64,000 nt of DNA from positions 18,208,653 through 18,272,652 of the forward strand of contig OX155964.1 in the NCBI GenBank assembly GCA_944548615.1, written 5' to 3'. Under the pieces are notes generated by a model that was given only the letters and a program-made list of their open reading frames with translations, did not search any database and was not told where the DNA came from. This DNA is from Micropterix aruncella (Eukaryota > Arthropoda > Insecta > Lepidoptera > Micropterigidae). Each line of letters starts with the position of its first letter. The first letter of the stretch is position 1. Of this stretch, positions 54,622 through 64,000 are shown piece after piece. Both the position numbers and the translations under genes were made by a program.

Positions 54622-54970
54622 AAGGCGATGATACACGAACACGATGATACACGAGCTCCGGGACACGAAAATGGGCAGATTCTGCCAAGAGACAGAGGAA
54701 ACTCCCCTGCACCTCATATCATGTGCGATGGCCCGCTGATGCGTAAGAGACACACCCACTTGGGTGGTCATTACCTCCAACATGAGGAAGTAAAACAATC
54801 TGGCGCCAAAATCCTGTTGCGGTTCTTAAATGACACAAAGCTTAGCGCAGAACTATAGTAGGTGGCGAACATAATAGATCAGCAATGGTCGCAGTGTTAC
54901 AAGGCTCATAAAGACCTTAGAAAAGCCCCAAACAACAAATAAAAAAATCAAAATAAAAAAGGCGATGATA
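54622..54970 (+). mobile_element. 5'-truncated LINE with 12-bp target duplication
   Basis: AAGGCGATGATA flanks it (54622-54633, 54959-54970). The plus strand keeps CRFCQETEETPLHLISCAMA (Cys/His knuckle) and GAKILLRFLNDTKLSAEL before the stop; the 3' UTR matches 9729-9855. It is inserted into the LINE fragment that follows. Confidence 0.88.
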
Positions 54971-55230
54971 TATAAAACTACTACTCATCTCCTATATCGC
55001 AATCGGCACGAGGAGCAGAATAGATTAATCCTAGCAATAATAAGCAACTGGTCCGACCTACACAGCCTCAAGCTGAACTCTAAAAAATGCGAAATTATGA
55101 TAAGGGGAACGAAATATCTGATAAACAACTCAAAACGAAATAACTTCCGAAAGTTTAGGAATTTAGAAACCTCGGCCTATACATAAACTCCCACCTAAAT
55201 TACCACGAGAGAGGCACGCATCTAGCCGGG
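54971..55230 (+). mobile_element. LINE reverse-transcriptase fragment
   Basis: Reads RLILAIISNWSDLHSLKLNS then KKCEIMIRGTKYLINN, and out of frame FRNLGLYINSHLNYHE, matching the RT block 'W...N.LKLN..K.E.M.......+LG..I...L....H'. Confidence 0.75.
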
Positions 55231-55370
55231 GGGGGGGGGGGGAGGGGGGAGGAGGGGGCATTCATTGAATCACTCGCGGTACCCACCAAGCTTGAATTTG
55301 AAAGTATACCAAACAATCAAATGAAAATACGCCGGATTTCGGGGTGGGGGAGGGAGGTGGGGGGAAAGGG
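55218..55370. repeat. G-rich stretch
   Basis: A 15-bp G run with further GGAGGGGGG and GGTGGGGGAGGGAGG tracts at 55340-55370; capable of G-quadruplex folding on the plus strand. Confidence 0.8.
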
Positions 55371-55379
55371 GTGCATCTA

Positions 55380-56370
55380 TTAAATCTTTATTTAAGCATC
55401 TATTAAATCCTTATTTAATTAATATATCAAAGTGCCGCAACCGTACCAGAATGTTTTTCGATATTGTTTTTCACCATTTACACCAAACCAATTTGACAGT
55501 AACTCACTTTACCGAAGCTATGCTCAAATGAGGATGTTACCATATGTAAATTGCATAACAACAACAAGAAAAGGCGCCAAAAAAGATATACCGTTTTGAA
55601 AGAAAATATTTTTACGGGCTATGATTTAGTATGGGATTTATATCATTTTGAAAGAAATTCATTTTAATTTCAAATAATCAACTATTTTCAACTAGCGATA
55701 ATCGTTTTGAACGAAATTGGTGATTTCTGCTTTATTTTTCTAAGGTTTCGAAATCGTTTTGGTTGTGAATAGTTTTACCAAACGATAGAAGGGTCCAATG
55801 CGTACCGATTAAAAAAAACATATTTGGGTCCAAAACCGATTTAGATCGTTTTGTTTGCCGACTCCTCATTTCATATTGTTAAACACCGGTTAATAACACA
55901 ATCGTTCATAAACAGTCTCTAATTGCCGTACTTCATAAATTAACGGCGTTTGTGGGATATAAATGAAATATATAGCGCATCGCAAAGCAGTCGATCATGC
56001 GACAAACTCAGCTGCTTTGACAGGCGTTCGCATGCGGCATCACCGCTGTTCTTGTCAACTTAAAATAGCGTTATTATGTATAAAATACGTTTTTTAAATC
56101 TATTTTTGTATTGAAACCTGTTTAATCTAATGTACGGAAGAAGAAAGCGGGTTTGTGTGACGCAATCGCCATCTTTTATCTGTGGCCATTTCTCTCTAGC
56201 TCGCCTAATGTCAGCTGCCAGTTTTCCCGCCTTTGGAAAAAAAGGTTAACGGTTAATATTCGTGATATCAAATAAATAGTGCTCTTCTATTCTCCATTCT
56301 ATAAAACGTTATGTTTTATATAAAAAAATAATCTCATGTGAAACCTTCTTTCACGCTTTAATTCGATCAA
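55380..56370. other. unassigned DNA
   Basis: AT-rich with no recognised gene or repeat. Confidence 0.4.
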
Positions 56371-56429
56371 GTGGCTTTGATATTTTGTATATATTCTGTG
56401 CATGTATTCTGTCAATTTATTTATTGTAC

Positions 56430-56995
56430 TCTCTGCCTCTTATATAGAATCCTCGCGGATAGCTTGCCTTTTTATCTTGCCGATAGGTTCACCGCGCTAT
56501 TGACTCACGGCCGTCCCCTGAGGTCAGAGGGCAATAAACTGTTATCCATCCCTGGTCATAGCATCGACTTGTTTTCGTACTCCTTCTCTGTCGAAGCTGC
56601 ACGACTCTGGAAGGCACGGCTTTGCCGAGTAATGTTAGAAGAGCCCCTAGCATCTCCTCGTTCAAGGCCAGGCTTAAGGAGCATATAATCCTAAACCCAT
56701 AAATTTACCAACCCTCCTCTTCATCCCCCCCCCCCCCCTTCTTTTCGCTTTCCTTTCCTTCCTTTATTTGCTTTCCTTGTCGTCTTTATTTAATGTTGGT
56801 AATTTGTTTTCCTTTTTTATTATCTTTCTCTTTCTCGTTTTCTGTTTGTTTCTTTTTTTATCACATTTTCATTTTTATTGTTCTTTTGTGTAGCCACAGT
56901 AATAAATAATTATAAACTTAAGTTATAGGTTAGCTGATAGACATTGCCGCAAGCTCACCTTTTTTATTTTGAAATAAAGAGATTTTTATTAATAA
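56430..56995 (+). mobile_element. CR1/Jockey-type LINE 3' fragment
   Basis: The plus frame reads YRILADSLPFYLADRFTALL, HGRPLRSEGNKLLSIPGHSI and FSYSFSVEAARLWKA, then (other frame) SISSFKARLKEHII; the end of ORF2 as in 26688-27236. The 3' UTR has a C run at 56727 and ends with ATAAAGAG near 56985. Confidence 0.8.
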
Positions 56996-57349
56996 TAATA
57001 TCATTATGATTATAATTTATTAGATCATAAAAAATACAGCGTCAGTATTTACATTACATATAGTTTGCATCGCTCCTAGCTAGGCTGAGGTTGTTTTAAG
57101 GAGAATACCAATACAGATGAATATAAAAATAAATATCTTCAGTAACAACATTTCAGAATTAAATTAGGTTGAAAAATTACTTTTAGTAGACGATAATCTC
57201 TCAACTATAAATAAGTAATAATAAATAATAAATAGTAAACAATAGCTAATAATAAACAAAGTAGTAATACGTATGTGATAAATGCTTAAATAGAATATAT
57301 ACATAAATATGTATAGGTACATAAAGCACATTTTTTTTTGTCGTAAATG

Positions 57350-57960
57350 CTTTTTTTTACACGACTACCCAACAAAAACGCAGTGTAATGTGTTCAGGGT
57401 TCATATGTGTATACTTTCTGTTTCTTTATTAAACAATAACTTCTAAACACTTGACCGATTTAGAAGAGTGGGGTATTGTTAGAACCGTTATGTCATCCCA
57501 AGTTTGTTTGTTTATACTCTTTATTGCGAAATTTCTTAAAGGGCAGGTTTGTTGTCTTACGACAGTCACTTCCAACCAACCTTACTATAAAGGTTTTATA
57601 CTTATGTGTGCTTGTAACATGTCTGTAAGTGTGTTTCTTGTTATTGCATTCGTTCGACAGAATTGAAATGCAATTCCGTTAATTTTATCCGTAACAGAAA
57701 ATGTTGACCCAACCGGGAATTGAACCCGTTACCCTACGGAGTGAAATAAGTCTACCTAGCCACTATTCCACCGGGCCGTGGCCAAGTGACATAGAATACC
57801 TTAACTGTTCAAATATTAAGTAAGTAAAGTAGCTGTCTAAATGTCCAAATGTCAATAAATTAACATACATATAACGTGTTTAGTGTCACATCAAAGGTCT
57901 GATTGAGTACATTTCGCAAATTACATCTATCTATATGGATAAATACATAAACTACAAATA
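57350..57960 (-). repeat. dispersed repeat family E, copy 2, split by a SINE
   Basis: Inverse of 7755-8200 (see that entry). The SINE lies between CAGTTAAGGTATTCT and GATGACATAACGG. Confidence 0.65.
57499..57786 (-). mobile_element. tRNA-derived SINE, about 285 bp
   Basis: The minus strand starts GGCCCGGTGGAATAGTGGCT (A box TGGAATAGTGG) and has ACGGGTTCAATTCCCGG (B box, T-arm-like stem) 72 nt from the start to GGTTGGGTC. The 3' end is GCAATAAAGAGTATAAACAA followed by ACAAAC, like the CAAA tail of the LINE at 26410. ACTTGG flanks both ends. The anticodon arm is not canonical, so this is a SINE rather than a working tRNA gene. Confidence 0.8.
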
Positions 57961-58980
57961 TTTCATAAAAACCCATAATGAAATAATTATAAATACAATA
58001 GTTCACTTCCTGTAACTGCAGTCGTGTTTTTTAGTCTTTTAAGTATATTTACTTGTTTGTCACTCTATTACAAAGGTTAACTAACCATAATGTAACGCGA
58101 TATTTTTACTGTTTTCTGCGTATTCCTAATAAAATTTTACTCTTATGATTTTACTATTATGAGTATTTTACTCTACTAGCCATTCATGGAGCAAGAAAGC
58201 AATGTTTTGGCATTTTTCGCATGCACTTAAGACGCTCGATAATAACGAAAGGTTAACGATGAAGTGTTAGTACCCATCATAAAAATATCAAGCCATTAAT
58301 TGTATCCATTCGGAATCTTGATAAAACGGTGGCATGTACGCCGACGCACATGGCTGCCAACTTTTCAGGATCATTTTGTTGTTTCTAGTGATGGTTTTAT
58401 GATCGATACGCCTACTATTTTTTTCGTAATAAGGTCAGTTTACACGTGTAATGCATTAAAATAGAAGGCATTCGGGTTACGGGTTTATCCATTGGCCAAA
58501 TTGAACATTTCAAACATTTTATTATTTTTCCTAAAGTGTTGAACTGCAGCTGCATTAAAACGCCCACTTTTATATTAAATTACTAGGAGAACTGAAAGTA
58601 TTAGTATTTCTAAACGCATTACCGCTTTAATGCACATATTAGTATTAGTAAGAAAGCAATGAGAATGTTGAGTGAAATTAGAATGCAATGAGCAAAGTGT
58701 CAAAATATTCATTCAATCAAGATTCATGCCGCATTTTTGAAATGAAATTAATATGGTTGGTAATTAGTTTTAAGAAGACTGATGTAATCTTACCTCAATC
58801 CGGGTGGGAGACTAAAGCGAGGATTGCTGTTCTATTTAATTATTCTAATATTTAATATATTTATTTGTTTTTATTTATATATATTTTTACGTAAAAAACA
58901 AATTGCCACCCCACTAATGAATTTTATAAGGAAGCTAAAGTCCTTGAATGTAGGGAACTTTTTTTAACAACTTCCCTCTT
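57961..58980. other. unassigned AT-rich DNA
   Basis: No gene, long repeat or TE terminus recognised. Confidence 0.4.
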
Positions 58981-58989
58981 AAAGCTATT

Positions 58990-59850
58990 TTTAGTCAATA
59001 ATTCAAATTTAGGATTAATTCAGAACTGAACACCAACTTTTTTGAGACAAGTTTTAGAAAATAGCTTAATAATACCCAGGATGATAACATCATTTGGACA
59101 AAAACATTACTCATTCATTACGCCGAGATTTTACAATCTGATCAATATGGAAATAAAAATGAATTTAAAATTTAGGGAATTCAAAAATAAAATAAAGAAA
59201 TGGTTATCGAATCATGACAGATTAACCATACATCAAATGGTACAAATTATAGTTTAATTGTATTTAACTTAGGTGCGCAAATTATTGTCAAATGTTTAAA
59301 CATGTATAATATGTTGAGTATATTTTAACGTTGTACTAACTACCAGAAATTACTTGATTTTGTTGTTATATATTATTTTGACAATAAATTGTAGTTTTTT
59401 TTGACTAGGTATTTTTTTATTAAATACTTTATTACTTAACATATATTAAATATTAATTACTTTTTCTTTCTTTTCTGACTTATAACTTTATTTTTCCCTT
59501 TATTTTAGTTTTAATACTATTCTGTTTGCCATTCTCTATAATGTTATATTACATTTATTGCCGATTTTATAATGGAATTGCATTTTATTTATTATGTTAT
59601 CTTTTTTTTTTTTTTTTTGGGGTACAGATTTTAGGGCAATTATGTGTTATTAGCATTTTACTAAAACTTGTATATAATTGATTGTAATATTAGAGTCCTG
59701 TCCACCCTAGAGCAGGCTAGTCCCAGTTGGGTGACAGCATCAAATAAGGAAAAGGTTAAGGTTTTGCCATTCGGTTCCTGTTTTCCTGTTATTTTTGTAA
59801 GCAAAATCAATGTTTTATAGTAATTTGATTTTAAATAAATAAAAAAATAA
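58990..59850 (+). mobile_element. LINE 3' fragment with RT C-terminus and 3' UTR
   Basis: The frame to 59257 reads TSFGQKHYSFITPRFYNLIN, MEIKMNLKFREFKNKIKKWL then a stop, the 'SF..PR.YN.L......+..FK..+K.WL' end of insect RTs. The 3' UTR runs to an AAATAAATAA tail near 59840. Confidence 0.65.
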
Positions 59851-59869
59851 ATAGATTCACAAGCAAAAC

Positions 59870-60600
59870 ATCAATCAAAAATTATACTAAATTATTTAAT
59901 CAACAGCAAGAAGTTAAACTTAATTATTAAATTATGTTTTATGATTAATGTCGCCCAATCAAAAGCAAACCTTGTGTTTTGGGCGGACATTATATTATAA
60001 ACAATGAGTAACATTAATCTACATATATACAAGAGGTATAGTAACAGAATGACAAATGAATAAGTTAAAGTATAACATATAAGAAAAAGGTAAATTGATC
60101 AAAATCATGATAGGTAATAAATAATCATAGTCACCGTCAAATAATAATAATATACACATTATATAATAAATACATTTAATCAGTTATACAATTTGATATT
60201 TTAAAATATATGTAATTGAATATGTAATATGATGAACATTAAGAGGTTTTGTTTATATGAGACTATTCTACATGAAAAGCTGAGTTGAAAACATTACACG
60301 CCTTTTTTGATTTAGGCGTCGGTTACAGAGAAATAAAACATTTTTAGTTCAATAGTATCATCATATATTAAATATTTTTTTTTCAGTGAAGAATACCCAA
60401 ATAAAAAAATGTACATGATTTTTAACTTAGTTTTTCCTGTAGAATACTCTCCACGTAATAACCTCCTAATGTTAAAAAAATAATATAGAAAAAGAAGAAA
60501 TACTTTGTTTGGGATGATTGACAGAAACATTTCTTTATAGTACCTACCTAATATCAAAATTTTTACAAAAAAAAACGACTGCAATTTATTTTATTAGTAC
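59870..60600. other. unassigned AT-rich DNA
   Basis: The minus frame 60312-60584 is open but low-complexity. Nothing recognised. Confidence 0.4.
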
Positions 60601-60611
60601 AGCAGCCATAT

Positions 60612-61080
60612 CATTGTGGAACTTAAAACGGGCTATCGTAATTGAAAGCGTATACAAAATTTCGTGTCTGTGCTCTTGACCGTTGATGAGTTCCGTCGTT
60701 GGAAGCCAACCCTGGGTGTTGCAGTCCTACCCTTCTACGTTCATCCTACGCCTGAAAGAATGATCAGATATCGTTATACCAGCCTGGGGTGACGGGTTCG
60801 CCCGTTGTAGTTGACACCGCCCTACTGTTGCAGTAATTACTTGGTGAAACTTAGAACGAGCTGTCGTAATTCAATGCATATACAAAATTTTGCATCTGTG
60901 CTGTTTACCGTTGAGATTCCTTTCGTCAGGAGCCAAACCTGGCTGTAGCAGCCCTGTCATGATAAAACTTAGAACGGGCTATCATAAATTAATGCGAATA
61001 CAAAATTTTGTGTATGTGCTGTTGACCGTTGAGAAGTCCCCTCGTCGGGAGCCAACCCTGGGTGTAGAATCAGGTTATGC
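60612..61080. repeat. three tandem degenerate units of about 115 bp, interrupted by family B
   Basis: Each unit has GGAACTTAAAACGGGCTATC or GAAACTTAGAACGAGCTGTC, TATACAAAATTTTG, TGTGCTGTTGACCGTTGAG and GGGAGCCAACCCTGGGTGT. Starts are near 60615, 60848 and 60962. Family B (60735-60830) sits between units 1 and 2. Confidence 0.8.
60735..60830 (+). repeat. dispersed repeat family B, short copy
   Basis: CTACGTTCATCC, TTATACCAGCCTGGGGTGAC, GGGTTCGCCCGTTGTAGTTG and ACACCGCCCTACTG as at 52165-52258. Confidence 0.8.
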
Positions 61081-62035
61081 GTAACATAAAAAATGCATTG
61101 TCATCGCAACTGAACCAACTATACATTTTCAACTTCATATGATAATATTTGAAGAGTTCCCTTAATTCCTCATGGTTGCCATCATCATAACAGGATTTTG
61201 ATAAAATAGGACAATTCTAGATGTATATCCTTACAAATAAAAAAAAGAATTTTCGAAATCGGTTCATGAACAACAGAGTTCTGAGGTAACAAACATTTTT
61301 AAAAATACCACCAAATTAATAACCTCCTTTTTTTGAAGTCGGTTAGAAATGCCTGATCGTCCCGAACATTCTGTATAATGCGAGAACGGATGAAAATGTC
61401 TTTTTTAGCAATCGCGTATGAACATATATTTTTTTGACTCCTTTTCTTCGTGGTTGAGGGACGGAAGCCGCGATAACTTGTTATGAAAGTCATTCTTCAT
61501 TCGAAATAAATATATGGTATAAGTGTGTAAGTCAATACTGCTTATATAAAAAAAAAAACATTTACTTTTCCGCTCTGAAATTAGGGATTTTACCGGCGAC
61601 GCACTGTATGCTGAACTGTTGAATAATGTATAATTTCATCGTTGTCTCCATCTCTTGTACGCACGTTATTTTTCTTTTTAACTCTAATAATGCAGCTACA
61701 TAAATATGTGCAGTATCCGCTCTACTGCCGGTGCCAATATCTGTTCTACCACGGCGGGGAGCGCCCGCCCGTTGCTCTCGCGAAATTCCTTGTTCAAATC
61801 TGGCTCCAAAAACTGCCTCGCTCGAATCCTGAAAAAAACGGAGGAGGAGACCCCAGGCCATTTGTATCAGCTCTGGGGCATTCCCGCTTTAACGCTTGTC
61901 TTTTGCCTTTTGTCGTAGAGTGTAATCTGCTGCCCTTTTCTCTCGTAAAACGCCCTCTCGATCAGTCTTCGTTGTCGCCCGATACGATCGGGCATAGCCT
62001 CCTGTATCTCTGAGATAGAGAAGGCAATGGATCGG
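61081..62035. other. unassigned DNA with overlapping open frames
   Basis: Frames 61562-61861 (-), 61642-62013 (+) and 61706-61918 (+) overlap; none has a recognised domain. Confidence 0.3.
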
Positions 62036-62039
62036 GGCG

Positions 62040-62190
62040 TCGGTGTAACTGGCTGCTGGCGAACTAGACAGTAGATTTGTCTTGTCTCAAGTTTTATACG
62101 CTCATCCCACGGCTAAAAGAATGATTATACATCGTTATACCAGCCTGGAGTGATAGGTTCGTCCGTTGTAGTCGACACCGGCCTACTAGT
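62040..62190 (+). repeat. dispersed repeat family B, copy
   Basis: GGCTGCTGGCGAACTAGACA, CGCTCATCCCACGGCTAAAA, TTATACCAGCCTGGAGTGAT and CCGTTGTAGTCGACACCGGC. Confidence 0.75.
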
Positions 62191-62284
62191 ACATAAAGGT
62201 TTCCGTGAAAACGTCGCAAAGCCCCTAAACGAAAGAAAATATTGAAGTCAAACGTATTTGAGGCATTTGTGCTTCTTTGCTCAC

Positions 62285-63118
62285 ACGCCACTTACCGATT
62301 CATAATTATTAGTATTCGCACGAATATCGTTTCTATTTCATGAAAAAATAATCTCGGTTTTTTAACCCTTCACATAGGATTGGTTATTGGTGATTTAAAT
62401 AAACCGTTGTGTGACTTAAGGAACAGAATTCTCTCTCTAAAACTTATATGCGGGAGAGAGATGACTGTTCTTACATTACAGTTTTTAGACGAATACGTTG
62501 AGATGGAATATGAACATAAATATAACAAAAATAATTATTTGTGAATAAACAACATGTTTAAATAAGTGTTAAATAAAAGTAGATGCATCAAGATTAGAAA
62601 AAAAACAAATTTACAGAAAACAGAGAATAAAAACAATTGATCTTATTCTGACCTAAACTCCATCGACTTAGGTTGGTGCGCGAGGACGGCTCCGCAAATA
62701 GATTATGAGAGATATTATGAGATCTAAAACTCATCTGCGAGAAAGAGATGACTGTTGATATATATTAATTATTGGTACTCGCATTATTATCGTTTTTTTT
62801 TATCAAAGATCAATCTCGGTATTAACTCTCCACTGTCTTCACCTAGGATTGGTTATTGGTAACAAAGTAGTCGTGTCATATAGAGCAACAGAATTCTCTC
62901 TCTAAAATTCATATGCGAACAAGATATGTTTGTTGATATACTCGTATTAATTATTAGTACTCGCACTAATATCGTTTTGTTTTCATCGAAAATATTTGTA
63001 TTAACTCTTCACCTAGGTTTGGTTATTGGTGACTCAAATAAATCGTTGTATCGCTTAAAGAAATATAATTCTCTCCCTAAAACTCATTTGCAAGAAAGAG
63101 AGGACTGTTGATATTGTG
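62285..63118. repeat. satellite-like tandem array, three units of about 185 bp
   Basis: Units near 62300-62475, 62745-62930 and 62935-63118 share AATTATTAGTATTCGCACGA, CACCTAGGATTGGTTATTGG and CAGAATTCTCTCTCTAAAA, ending ATATGCGAGAGAGATGACTGTT-type words. DNA at about 62480-62705, including a LINE scrap (GGTTGGTGCGCGAGGACGGC, cf. 50913), separates units 1 and 2. Confidence 0.82.
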
Positions 63119-64000
63119 AATGAAAAGATATTTCTATTTCTTTTATCATGATTCACTAGGGAAATTTGAGATATTATGTTTAAGACAACCAAGGAAATTG
63201 ATGGGATGAAAATACAGTAGGTACTGGCTGGCAATCCACAGGTCTGTACGGTTTATCTCCAGACGTCCTTGCGGTCTTTACAGACCTTTCAAGGTAGTCT
63301 GCTGCTTGAACCCACTATACGGGTCAACGATGACTGACTTGCCGCTTAGCACCGCAATTCCCGATATCGATGATAACAAAGGCCATGAGATTAAAACACC
63401 ACTACTCTATTATTAAGGCTTACCACCGAGGTGGGTCGAATCGATCGATTTATTCGATCGAATGAATTATTCCTCCGCTCGATTGTCTCGATAAAGCAGC
63501 AGGTATAGGTCGACCAAGCCGCTCAAACCGTGATAAAGAAAGAATATTTAACGTTTCGCTCCTCGCACCTGGCGCTGGCTCACGGAGATGGCGAATTTGG
63601 CGACCAATGATTACGCGTGCTTACAAACAGCAGTCGGATAAAATATTCATTGATGCAAATATCCATGTAAGTTGATCAGATCAGATTGACACATAATTTA
63701 TAGGAGACTGCACTCAGATCGGATATATCATTATTTTTTTGTCAAATGATTTATTATGTAAGTACCTATTTTTGATTTTTTACTTTTTGTGTACCTTTTT
63801 TTCTATTTATTTATATTTTCTATCTATTATTCAGCATTCTTGAAGTGGGTGAATTAGTACGAGCTAATAATCAAATTTTGTTTTTTTTTGGAAATAACAA
63901 AAAAACTAATTTTTGAATATTTTTTTTTGTTTTTTTTTTTGTAAATTTAAAAAATTGACCGATAATTGAAAGTTTGTCAAAAATTGAGTGCGCTACGCCA
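63119..64000. other. unassigned DNA
   Basis: Includes TCGATCGATTTATTCGATCG, a palindromic word, near 63440. No gene recognised. Confidence 0.4.

Noticed and set aside
57705..57776. Functional tRNA gene on the minus strand
   Set aside because: A and B boxes and a T-arm-like stem are present, but the anticodon arm does not fold properly and the segment is the head of a 285-bp repeat with an A-rich tail.

Overview
The window is intron-rich, AT-rich eukaryotic DNA from an insect, most probably a lepidopteran. The evidence is an insect-like CLEC16A/ema gene, very dense transposons, a Helitron 3' end of the hairpin-plus-CTAG type common in moths and butterflies, many TTAA-flanked piggyBac-type MITEs, Jockey/R1/CR1-type LINEs, and short TTAGG runs. 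No bacterial features, CRISPR array, rRNA or convincing functional tRNA gene was seen.

The only host gene recognised is a CLEC16A / endosomal maturation defective (ema) orthologue on the minus strand. Its start codon is at 49321 and sixteen coding exons run down to 5797. Reading phase is continuous across every junction (1052 codons), so the gene looks intact, but the terminal exon is not securely identified. Its fifteen introns hold almost everything else. Intron 1 (46826-49118) has two LINE tails and a MITE. Intron 2 (39986-46685) has an intact THAP/P-element transposase gene on the plus strand, a Helitron fragment and piggyBac-type MITEs. Intron 5 (33431-35335) has a LINE split by a solo LTR and a Helitron 3' end. 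Intron 6 (24210-32774) has a DUF7869-type DNA transposon split by a 5-kb LINE, bracketed by a duplicated piece of intron. Intron 7 has Jockey, mariner, hAT and piggyBac pieces. Intron 9 (14035-18387) has a PIF/Harbinger element that keeps an intact seven-exon Myb/SANT-like gene but only a stub of its transposase.

Upstream of ema (49322-64000) there is no recognised host gene. That part holds a 790-bp fold-back element, several 5'-truncated LINEs, a tRNA-derived SINE, an unnamed dispersed repeat in four places, and tandem repeats. Downstream of the last placed exon (1-5796) lie LINE remnants and unassigned DNA.

The points most worth a second look are: (1) the P-type transposase whose first intron contains an inverted, internally deleted copy of the element's own 3' half, so its pre-mRNA can fold on itself; (2) the Harbinger element that lost its nuclease but kept its DNA-binding partner gene; (3) the near-perfect fold-back element whose 15-bp repeats read as pentapeptide-like repeats on both strands; (4) the DUF7869 transposon at the junction of a tandem intron duplication; (5) a LINE family coding a conserved ELTVPWE tail domain, with at least six copies sharing one 3' end and orientation.
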